The notes beneath the pieces are model-generated. The model saw nothing but the letters and a program-made list of their open reading frames with translations. It was not told the DNA's origin and made no database searches. The position numbers were made by a program, and so were the translations under genes. Positions 1 through 5,245 of a stretch of DNA of 5,245 nt are shown one piece after another; the stretch's first letter is position 1; every line of letters begins with the position of its first letter. The stretch is from Bacteroidales bacterium (GTDB lineage Bacteria > Bacteroidota > Bacteroidia > Bacteroidales > ML635J-15): positions 1-5,245 of the forward strand of contig JAQVEY010000208.1 in NCBI GenBank assembly GCA_028697515.1. The letters run 5' to 3'.

Positions 1-1
1 T

Positions 2-3000
2 GGACCCTCAAAACCATTATTGAATATTTTAGAAAATTCTGAAGGAGAAAAAATCATTGACAATCAATTTCTTACGCATAACCTTCATGATGCTGATTAT
101 GATCCGATATTAAACAGAATAAAAGAAAACGGACTTTTAAACAGAAGCGAAGACAAGGTTAAAATTATATTTGTTCCTTCTTATCTTAATGGGGATGATG
201 GTATTTTTAATTTATCTTATTATGACTTATTGCCAGGACTTGATTTAACTGCTTTCATATCCTATTACGAACCATGGGGTTATACTCCACTGGAATCTGT
301 TGCTTTTGGAATTCCAACAATTACTACAGACCTTGCAGGTTTTGGAAGATGGATGAAGTCAATTTTAGACGTAAAAGATAAATGTGTTGAAGTTATTTCT
401 AGAGATGAAGACAATTCTGAAGAGGTTGTGGATAAGGCAGCTGATTATATTAATGATTTTTTGAGCCTTACCGAATCGGATAGAGAAAAATTGTCCGAAG
501 CTTCAAGATCTGCTTCCGAAAAAGCATTATGGTCAAGTTTGATTGTAAAATATCTTGAAGCTTATACTTTAGCTTTAAGTCAAATTGATGGACGACAAGA
601 TTTAATTGCAAATAAACCACAGACAAGGCCTACTACAGAGTTATTAAATGTTGAAATTCAATCTCCTCTTTGGCGTAAGATTGAAGTACAAACGACAATG
701 CCGGAAAGGTTTAAAAAACTTATAGAATTATCAATAAACCTTTGGTGGACGTGGAATTATAAAGCCAGTCAGATGTTTAAATATATTGATCCAAAACTAT
801 GGCGGGAAAATTCATATAATCCAGTTACATTTCTCGAAGATATTTCATTATCAAGAATGATAGAACTTGAATCGGACAAGTTGTTTACTGAAATGTATGA
901 TGCTGTTTGTGCAGAATTTAGCGCATATATGAAAGAAGGAGAAAATAAAAGACCACCTAAAGTTGCTTATTTTAGTATGGAGTATGGATTTAGCGATAAT
1001 ATTAAAATATTTTCTGGAGGTTTAGGAATACTTGCTGGAGATTATCTTAAAGAAGCTAGCGATACTAATACCGATATAGTTGGGATTGGGTTACTTTACC
1101 GTTTCGGCTATTTTAAACAAAAAATAACATCTTTAGGTGAGCAAAATGCTGAATATATTTCACAGAATTTTGATAAAATGCCGATTTTACCGGTACGCGA
1201 TGAAACTGGTGCACAATTAAAAGTTTTAGTTCACTTCCCAGGACGTAATGTTTATGCTAAAATTTGGAAAGTTAATGTTGGACGTATTAATCTATATTTA
1301 CTCGATACTGACGTTGATGAAAATCAGGAACAGGATAGATACATAACATCTCAACTTTATGGAGGAGATTTGGAATTTAGATTTAAACAAGAGATGATTC
1401 TTGGAATTGGTGGAATACGAGCACTACACGAATTGGATATTCATCCTAATATTTATCATTGTAACGAAGGTCATGCGGCATTTATAGGCCTCGAAAGATT
1501 AAGAATTTTGCGAACTAAACGTAATTTAAAATTTGATGAGGCTCTTGAAATTATTAGAGCATCAACTTTATTTACAACACATACTCCTGTGCCTGCAGGT
1601 CACGATCTCTTTGATGAAGATATGATGCGTGTTTATATGTCACATTATCCGGAGAGACTTAAAATTTCGTGGGAAGAATTTATGGGCTTAGGAAAACTTA
1701 AGCCAGAAGATAAATTTTCTATGAGTTTTCTTGCAGCAAATGTGTCACAGGAAGTAAACGGTGTTTCTATGCTGCACGGTAAGGTCTCTCAAGAAATGTT
1801 TGTTGATTTATGGAAAGGATATTTTGCTGAAGAAAATCATGTAGGTTATGTAACAAATGGTGTCCATTATCAGACATGGACTGCAAAAGAGTGGAAATTG
1901 CTTTATGAAAATACTTTCGGAACGGAATTTCTTAAGGATTTGTCGAATAAATCGCATTGGAATAAAATATATAATGTTAGTGATGAAACAATTTGGGGAA
2001 TTCGCCAGAAACAAAGAGCAAAACTTGTTAGTGATGTAAAAGAGAGGGTGAGGAAAAACGTTATAAGAAGATACGAAGACCCTAAAAACCTTGTCGATAT
2101 CCTCGAAAATATAAACGAAAATGTTCTTACAATAGGTTTTGCACGTAGGTTTGCTACATATAAAAGAGGTGATTTATTATTAAGAAATCTCGATAGATTA
2201 TCAAGAATCTTAAACAATAAAGATATGCCGGTACAAATTTTATTTGCCGGTAAAGCACACCCAAACGATAAAGCAGGACAGGATTTGATAAAGAAAATTG
2301 TTGGAATTTCTAAGTTACCAGCATTTTTAGGGAAAATTATTTTTATCGAAAATTACGACATTCGTTTAGCAAAGAAAATGGTTCAGGGTGTTGATATTTG
2401 GCTTAATACACCCACTCGCCCCCAAGAAGCCTCAGGTACTAGTGGGATGAAGGCTGTAATGAACGGAGCTTTGCATTTTAGTGTTTTAGATGGTTGGTGG
2501 GTTGAGGGTTATCGCGAAAATGCAGGATGGGCACTACCGGCCGAAAGAACTTATCAAAATCAGGAATTGCAAAACGAGCTTGATACACAAATGATTTATA
2601 ATATGCTCGAAAATGAAATCGTTCCATTATTTTATAAACGAGACGAAAATGGAATACCTCACGATTGGATTAAGTTTATTAAGAATTCAATTGCTGAAGT
2701 AGCTCCACAGTTTACTACTAAAAGAATGATTGATGATTATATTGATAAGTATTATAATAAGCTCTATTTGCGATCCGAAGAGATTCGAAATAATGATTAC
2801 GAAATGGCAATTAGAATAGCAGATTGGAAAAATACCATTAAACGCTCTTGGAATGATATAAAAATCCTTAGTGCTAAATTCCCGGATTATGAAAAAAATC
2901 CTATGAATCTTAACGAAACATTTACAGGAGAGGTTGAAATTAATCTTAATAATATAAAAGCCGAAGATATCGGAGTTGAGATTATCATTACTAGCGCCGT

Positions 3001-3190
3001 TGCAAATGGATCAACAAAAATTTATGAAAAATATACAGCAGAACTTGTTAGTATTAGAAATAAAATTGCAAAATACGTAATTACCGGATCACCAAAAAAG
3101 CCCGGTTTTTACAATTATGCGATAAGAATTTTTGCATGTAACGATTTGTTGCCTTATCAGCACGATTCAGGACTGGTAATGTGGGCATAA
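2..3190 (+). CDS. Fused glycogen synthase (GT3 type, C-terminal part) - alpha-glucan phosphorylase (GT35); 5' end outside window
   Basis: The frame is open from base 2 with no stop until TAA at 3188-3190, and the protein is already inside a conserved domain at the window edge, so the true start lies upstream; the TTG at 20 is not the start. Residue numbers below count from that TTG. Residues 1-190 match the C-terminal part of eukaryote-like GT3 glycogen synthases: THNLHDADYDPILNRI, then SYYEPWGYTPLES, whose two glutamates (codons 269-271 and 293-295, spaced E-x7-E) correspond to the catalytic pair. After a ~30-residue linker, residues ~215-1056 form a whole alpha-glucan phosphorylase of the short bacterial subfamily: a DUF3417-like start (SINLWWTWNYKA), SGGLGILAGD (332), HCNEGHAAF (480), TTHTPVPAGHD (519), TNGVHYQTW (612), FARRFATYKRGD (707) and TRPQEASGTSGMK (799-811), whose lysine (2450-2452) should bind pyridoxal phosphate. 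A C-terminal beta-rich domain ends in the family-typical GLVMWA. Predicted cytosolic role: phosphorolysis of storage glucan to glucose-1-phosphate, joined to a glucan-extending domain. GT35 assignment is near certain; synthase activity is inferred from the tail only. Confidence 0.95.
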   Translation, partial: GPSKPLLNILENSEGEKIIDNQFLTHNLHDADYDPILNRIKENGLLNRSEDKVKIIFVPSYLNGDDGIFNLSYYDLLPGLDLTAFISYYEPWGYTPLESVAFGIPTITTDLAGFGRWMKSILDVKDKCVEVISRDEDNSEEVVDKAADYINDFLSLTESDREKLSEASRSASEKALWSSLIVKYLEAYTLALSQIDGRQDLIANKPQTRPTTELLNVEIQSPLWRKIEVQTTMPERFKKLIELSINLWWTWNYKASQMFKYIDPKLWRENSYNPVTFLEDISLSRMIELESDKLFTEMYDAVCAEFSAYMKEGENKRPPKVAYFSMEYGFSDNIKIFSGGLGILAGDYLKEASDTNTDIVGIGLLYRFGYFKQKITSLGEQNAEYISQNFDKMPILPVRDETGAQLKVLVHFPGRNVYAKIWKVNVGRINLYLLDTDVDENQEQDRYITSQLYGGDLEFRFKQEMILGIGGIRALHELDIHPNIYHCNEGHAAFIGLERLRILRTKRNLKFDEALEIIRASTLFTTHTPVPAGHDLFDEDMMRVYMSHYPERLKISWEEFMGLGKLKPEDKFSMSFLAANVSQEVNGVSMLHGKVSQEMFVDLWKGYFAEENHVGYVTNGVHYQTWTAKEWKLLYENTFGTEFLKDLSNKSHWNKIYNVSDETIWGIRQKQRAKLVSDVKERVRKNVIRRYEDPKNLVDILENINENVLTIGFARRFATYKRGDLLLRNLDRLSRILNNKDMPVQILFAGKAHPNDKAGQDLIKKIVGISKLPAFLGKIIFIENYDIRLAKKMVQGVDIWLNTPTRPQEASGTSGMKAVMNGALHFSVLDGWWVEGYRENAGWALPAERTYQNQELQNELDTQMIYNMLENEIVPLFYKRDENGIPHDWIKFIKNSIAEVAPQFTTKRMIDDYIDKYYNKLYLRSEEIRNNDYEMAIRIADWKNTIKRSWNDIKILSAKFPDYEKNPMNLNETFTGEVEINLNNIKAEDIGVEIIITSAVANGSTKIYEKYTAELVSIRNKIAKYVITGSPKKPGFYNYAIRIFACNDLLPYQHDSGLVMWA

Positions 3191-3210
3191 CTTGTTATTA
3201 ATTTCTTCCC

Positions 3211-3254
3211 ATAAAAAGAGTTAATTGAAATTGATTTCAATTAACTCTTTTTAT
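3211..3254. terminator. Bidirectional intrinsic terminator between the phosphorylase gene and radC
   Basis: A perfect 21-bp inverted repeat has arms 3211-3231 and 3234-3254 with only two bases between them; in RNA the innermost pair would open to give a larger loop. The outer stem holds AAAAAGAG on the left and CTCTTTTT on the right, so either strand yields a hairpin whose 3' arm ends in a run of Us. It begins 20 bases after the phosphorylase stop and lies 63 bases beyond the radC stop, between two convergent genes, which fits a shared terminator. The stem is AT-rich but long. Function is inferred from structure and position. Confidence 0.85.
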
Positions 3255-3317
3255 TATATGATATACAAAGTTCCTAGATGAGTTTACCAACTATTTTTGG
3301 CATATATATCTCAAAAA

Positions 3318-4007
3318 TTAGATTGCCCCTTCATCCGCAAAGCTGTAGTAATTATTCCCTGCAATGATAATATGGTCAAGTAACGAAATATCCATAATAG
3401 CAGCTGCTTCTTTGATTTTCTTTGTAATATCAAAATCCGCTTTGCTTGGTTGCTTATTCCCCGAAGGATGATTATGTGCGATTATTAAACCTTGTGCCAA
3501 ACGATCAAGAGCCTGTTTTATTATTAATTTCACATCCATAACTGTTCCCGTTGTTCCTCCTGTGCTTAATCTGATGCTGTCAATTATTATATTTGCACGA
3601 TTCAGAAACATTATATGAAACTCTTCATGAGTTAGATCGCACATAAGAGGTTGGAAATATTCAAATGCTATATTGCTTGATGTGATTTTTTTCTGTTCCA
3701 TGGCCTTTTCAAGTTTGCGCCTTTTACCAAGTTCCATTGCAGCTACAATAGAAATTGCTTTTGCTTCACCTATTCCTTTATGTTTTATCAGCTCTAAAAC
3801 AGACTTTTTACCTAGCAAATTAAGATTATTATTACACGAATCAAGTATTTCGCGTGCTAATTCAACTGCAGATTTATCAACAGAACCCGAACCGATTAAA
3901 ATAGCAATTAGTTCAGCATCGCTTAATGAATCATTCCCCTTTTTTAATAGTTTTTCTCTAGGTTGATCACCTTCAGACCAGTTCTTTATTGATTTTTTAT
4001 CTTCCAT
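3318..4007 (-). CDS. radC: RadC family protein, JAB/MPN (JAMM) domain (UPF0758)
   Basis: The 229-residue protein has the usual length and two-part layout of chromosomal RadC proteins. Residues ~1-100 contain the start motif (W10, then GDQPREKLL), LSDAELIAILIGSG and a helix-hairpin-helix-like KGIGEAKA (77-84). Residues ~108-229 form the JAB domain with the JAMM metal-site pattern H178-N-H180-x10-D191 in AHNHPSGNKQPSKAD; a glutamate at 128 or 129 (HEEF) could be the remaining ligand. The C-terminus LLDHIIIAG...YYSFADEGAI is family-typical. The name derives from an E. coli radiation-sensitivity locus, but a repair role is not supported for the family; the fold suggests a zinc-dependent hydrolase of unknown substrate. 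The start ATG (4005-4007) matches the family N-terminus; no Shine-Dalgarno is visible, as is common in Bacteroidota. It follows rpsT on the same strand but is separated from it by a terminator, and converges with the phosphorylase gene. A weak -7-like AAGTTTTG (minus strand, 4035-4042) lies 28 bases before the start, without a clear -33 element. Confidence 0.95.
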   Translation of the reverse strand: MEDKKSIKNWSEGDQPREKLLKKGNDSLSDAELIAILIGSGSVDKSAVELAREILDSCNNNLNLLGKKSVLELIKHKGIGEAKAISIVAAMELGKRRKLEKAMEQKKITSSNIAFEYFQPLMCDLTHEEFHIMFLNRANIIIDSIRLSTGGTTGTVMDVKLIIKQALDRLAQGLIIAHNHPSGNKQPSKADFDITKKIKEAAAIMDISLLDHIIIAGNNYYSFADEGAI

Positions 4008-4068
4008 TAAAATTATTATTCAGTCGTAAAATTACAAAACTTTAAGCAGATCTTTAATTATATTAAAT

Positions 4069-4099
4069 AAAAAAACTGTTCCGCCATAACGAAACAGTT
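4069..4099 (-). terminator. Intrinsic terminator of rpsT
   Basis: Read on the minus strand, a 10-bp stem (4090-4099 with 4074-4083) closes a 6-base loop (UUAUGG) and is followed at once by seven Us (A-run 4069-4075 on the plus strand, partly shared with the stem foot). The stem AACUGUUUCG / CGGAACAGUU is complete only in the minus-strand RNA, where one pair is U-G; in plus-strand RNA that position would be a C-A mismatch. This sets the orientation. It starts 19 bases after the rpsT stop and should reduce read-through into radC. Confidence 0.9.
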
Positions 4100-4118
4100 C
4101 AGTATATGTATAATATTA

Positions 4119-4373
4119 TTAAGCTAACTGGTTAACGTGCTTGGTCAGAGAAGATTTTAAATTGGCAGCTTTATTATCATGAATAATATTTTTCTTCGCC
4201 AATTTATCTAGCATAGCAGCTACTTTTTTAAGCATTTCTTCTGCTTCTGCTTTGTTTGTTGTATCCCTCAAATCGCGCACTGCATTACGGGTTGTACGTG
4301 CATAATATTTGTTATGTAATCTTTTTGTTTCAGTTTGTCTGATCCTTTTTTTTGCTGACTGATGATGTGCCAT
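4119..4373 (-). CDS. rpsT: 30S ribosomal protein S20
   Basis: The 84-residue, lysine/arginine-rich product matches bacterial S20 in length and pattern over its whole span. The N-terminus [19 protein letters not shown] is followed by [16 protein letters not shown], and the C-terminal helix contains [18 protein letters not shown], equivalent to the conserved [12 protein letters not shown] segment. S20 is a primary binding protein of 16S rRNA in the small-subunit body and helps early 30S assembly. The ATG at 4371-4373 gives the expected N-terminus; only a weak purine stretch (AAGAAAG) precedes it. The gene stands alone, as rpsT often does, with a strong Bacteroidota promoter about 55 bases upstream and its own terminator downstream. 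The leader is roughly 50 bases and AT-rich; I see no clear autoregulatory structure in it. Confidence 0.98.
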   Translation of the reverse strand: MAHHQSAKKRIRQTETKRLHNKYYARTTRNAVRDLRDTTNKAEAEEMLKKVAAMLDKLAKKNIIHDNKAANLKSSLTKHVNQLA

Positions 4374-4427
4374 AATTTGTTTACTTTCTTATAAATTTAA
4401 CTAAAAAACCTTTTTAAAATCGGACTG

Positions 4428-4458
4428 CAAATATATAACTAAATTTTTATTCAACAAG
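4428..4458 (-). promoter_or_regulatory. Bacteroidota primary-sigma promoter of rpsT
   Basis: On the minus strand the sequence reads CTTG (4455-4458), 19 bases, then TATATTTG (4428-4435). TATATTTG is a perfect match to the Bacteroidota -7 consensus TAnnTTTG, and CTTG differs by one base from the -33 consensus TTTG, at the spacing known for this promoter class. Transcription would start near 4421-4424, giving a ~50-base leader before the rpsT ATG. The start itself is inferred. Confidence 0.8.
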
Positions 4459-4621
4459 TTAATATGTAAAATATTTTAAAAATTCGCCAAAATTATTGCA
4501 AATAGAGGAATATTTGCTTAGCTGTGGCTGATATTACTCGGTTCCAAATATTTAGTACTTATCTAGGACTTTCTTTTTTTTATCGATTAAGCTATATTGT
4601 AATATAAATACTAAATTTGCA
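4459..4621. other. AT-rich intergenic stretch, no gene seen
   Basis: Between the rpsT promoter and the sorting-domain remnant I find no supportable reading frame on either strand: the frame of the remnant meets TAG at 4553-4555 and has no start codon after it. The stretch contains a 7-bp perfect inverted repeat GCAAATA / TATTTGC (4498-4504 and 4511-4517, six-base loop) with no clear U-run on either side, and an imperfect inverted copy (4544-4572) of a sequence found beyond radC at 3267-3300. It may be decayed DNA of the gene whose tail survives next to it. Confidence 0.6.
4612..4619 (+). promoter_or_regulatory. Possible -7 element for the lipoprotein operon
   Basis: TAAATTTG matches the Bacteroidota -7 consensus TAnnTTTG exactly, but no TTTG or TTG lies at the expected distance upstream; the nearest TTG (4597-4599) is only 12 bases away. 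If used, transcription would start near 4626 and the leader before the ATG at 4809 would be about 180 bases, running through the sorting-domain remnant. In such AT-rich DNA a chance match is quite possible. It is listed because it is the best candidate I see on this strand before the lipoprotein gene. Confidence 0.25.
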
Positions 4622-4798
4622 ATTGATAAGGTATTTATTTATAATTCATTCGGTCAGATTGTTTATAATAAAGATTGTGATGGCTTGAATTCTTGTTCGT
4701 TTGAGTTAAATACGCATGAATGGAGTAATGGAGTATATTTTATAAAGTTTGTAGGTGAACAAGATTATTGTTCATCAAAATTTATTAAACAATTTTAA
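4622..4798 (+). pseudogene. Remnant of a type IX secretion C-terminal sorting domain (type A)
   Basis: This frame encodes about 58 residues ending in TAA (4796-4798) that resemble the end of type IX secretion system (Por) cargo proteins: KVFIYNSFGQIVYN fits the K-v-x-I-y-n-x-x-G-q-x-V pattern, WSNGVYFIKFVGE fits the l-x-x-G-vYfvk-i pattern, and the last residues KFIKQF fit the usual K-x-x-k-q terminus. In intact cargo this beta-sandwich follows a passenger domain, directs export across the outer membrane and is then cleaved. Here the usual upstream YPNP strand is missing, the frame is closed by TAG at 4553-4555, and no ATG, GTG or TTG precedes the domain, so it cannot be expressed as a normal cargo protein. 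I read it as the 3' scrap of a deleted or decayed secreted-protein gene. The alternative, chance similarity, is unlikely given three ordered motifs and a correctly placed stop. It ends 10 bases before the lipoprotein ATG. Confidence 0.7.
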
Positions 4799-4808
4799 TA
4801 GTATAGAT

Positions 4809-5213
4809 ATGAAAAAGTGTTTTAATTATGGTTTGTTTTTGGCATTTGTGTTAATGATGCTTTCTTCATGCGAGAAAAACCCGGGAGAAGGTGGTAATGC
4901 TACAATTTCTGGTTCCGTTTGGGTACGAAATTATAATAGTACTTTTTCCTCTCTGATTAGTGAATACGCAGGCGTAAAGGAAGATGTGTATATTGTTTAC
5001 GGCGAAAATACCGGTTATGATGATAAGGTCGAAACAGATTATCTGGGTTATTACAGATTTAATTATCTAAGAAAAGGTAAATATACTATTTATGTATTTT
5101 CTGAAGATTCGACAATGACTTCTCCTGATGGTAAAACAGCAATAATAAAAGAGGTGGAAATAGTTGAGAATGATCAATTACTTATTGTTCCCCAGATAAT
5201 AATCTATAATTAA
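4809..5213 (+). CDS. Small lipoprotein with carboxypeptidase-regulatory-like beta-sandwich, function unknown
   Basis: The ATG at 4809 gives a 134-residue protein with a type II signal peptide: basic MKK, a hydrophobic stretch (residues 8-18) and lipobox L18-S-S-C21, so the mature protein should be lipid-anchored at C21 and probably sits in the outer membrane. A GTG at 4755 would add 18 residues before the signal peptide and run through the sorting-domain remnant, so it is rejected. After a short Gly/Asn-rich linker (KNPGEGGN), the rest looks like one beta-sandwich: ATISGSVWV (31-39), DVYIVYGE (59-66), then T76-D-x-x-G-YYRF-NYL-xxGKYTIYVF (76-98), the pattern typical of CarboxypepD_reg-like or SdrD-B-like domains, and KEVEIVEND (114-122). 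No catalytic motif is seen, which suggests a binding or structural role. No Shine-Dalgarno is visible. The next gene begins 7 bases after its stop. That it is a lipoprotein is well supported; fold is inferred from motif spacing, function unknown. Confidence 0.85.
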   Translation: MKKCFNYGLFLAFVLMMLSSCEKNPGEGGNATISGSVWVRNYNSTFSSLISEYAGVKEDVYIVYGENTGYDDKVETDYLGYYRFNYLRKGKYTIYVFSEDSTMTSPDGKTAIIKEVEIVENDQLLIVPQIIIYN

Positions 5214-5220
5214 TGAAATT

Positions 5221-5245
5221 ATGAAAAAGTTTGTAATAATTATGA
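5221..5245 (+). CDS. Start of a further gene, cut by window end (probable signal peptide)
   Basis: ATG at 5221 opens a frame reading MKKFVIIM up to the window edge. A basic MKK followed by hydrophobic residues is how exported Bacteroidota proteins usually start, and it closely resembles the beginning of the preceding lipoprotein. The 7-base gap after that gene's stop implies co-transcription and probably a joint role at the cell envelope. Only eight codons are visible, so the product cannot be named. Confidence 0.6.

Noticed and set aside
20..22. TTG as start of the phosphorylase-fusion gene
   Set aside because: The frame stays open to base 2 and the protein there is already within the conserved GT3 domain, so the true start is upstream of the window.
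1808..2217. Open frames on the opposite strand and in other frames (1808-2014 -, 1857-2039 +, 1903-2217 -)
   Set aside because: They lie entirely within the conserved phosphorylase coding sequence, show no recognisable motifs and overlap one another; they are shadows.
699..3190. A separate phosphorylase gene starting at the ATG at 699
   Set aside because: This ATG falls inside the conserved start of the phosphorylase part, and no stop separates it from the GT3 domain. A fusion explains the sequence better.
3673..3966. 97-codon plus-strand frame inside radC
   Set aside because: It is antisense to the conserved RadC N-terminal domain and serine/leucine-rich as expected for a shadow frame.
4035..4042. 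AAGTTTTG (minus strand) as a firm radC promoter
   Set aside because: It differs from TAnnTTTG at one fixed position and lacks a TTTG at the -33 distance; too weak to list as a feature.
4498..4517. GCAAATA / TATTTGC inverted repeat as a terminator or operator
   Set aside because: The stem is only 7 bp, no U-run follows on either strand, and no gene ends beside it; short palindromes are expected by chance in such AT-rich DNA.
4755..4808. GTG at 4755 as an earlier start of the lipoprotein
   Set aside because: It would place 18 polar residues before a complete signal peptide and read through the sorting-domain remnant in another frame; ATG at 4809 gives a proper lipoprotein start.

Overview
The window looks like chromosomal DNA from a member of the Bacteroidota, probably Bacteroidales or Marinilabiliales-like. 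The evidence is the strong AT bias, the near absence of Shine-Dalgarno sequences, a Bacteroidota-type promoter (TATATTTG at -7, CTTG at -33) upstream of rpsT, a remnant of a type IX secretion sorting domain, and the style of the alpha-glucan enzyme. Species cannot be told from the sequence alone.

Layout. Bases 2-3190 (+) hold the 3' part of a large gene that fuses a GT3-type glycogen synthase domain (only its C-terminal ~200 residues are inside the window) to a complete GT35 alpha-glucan phosphorylase. It converges on radC (3318-4007, -), a RadC/JAB-domain protein. A 21-bp perfect inverted repeat (3211-3254) lies between the two stops and can serve as a terminator for both. Upstream of radC on the same strand is rpsT (4119-4373, -), encoding ribosomal protein S20, with its own promoter (4428-4458) and its own intrinsic terminator (4069-4099), so rpsT and radC are probably mainly separate transcription units.

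The 435-bp stretch between rpsT and the next gene is not empty. Its right half (about 4622-4798, +) encodes a headless, startless fragment of a type IX secretion system type A C-terminal sorting domain, apparently the tail of a lost secreted-protein gene. Ten bases later a small lipoprotein gene begins (4809-5213, +), encoding a lipobox signal peptide followed by a carboxypeptidase-regulatory-like beta-sandwich. Seven bases after its stop another gene starts (5221, +) and runs off the window, probably in the same operon.

The segments are functionally unrelated: storage glucan metabolism on the left, housekeeping genes in the middle, and a cell-envelope or surface gene cluster on the right. 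I found no CRISPR array, tRNA, rRNA, intact transposase or obvious new defence system. The most noteworthy items are the synthase-phosphorylase fusion, the orphan sorting-domain remnant, and the uncharacterised lipoprotein with its cut-off neighbour.
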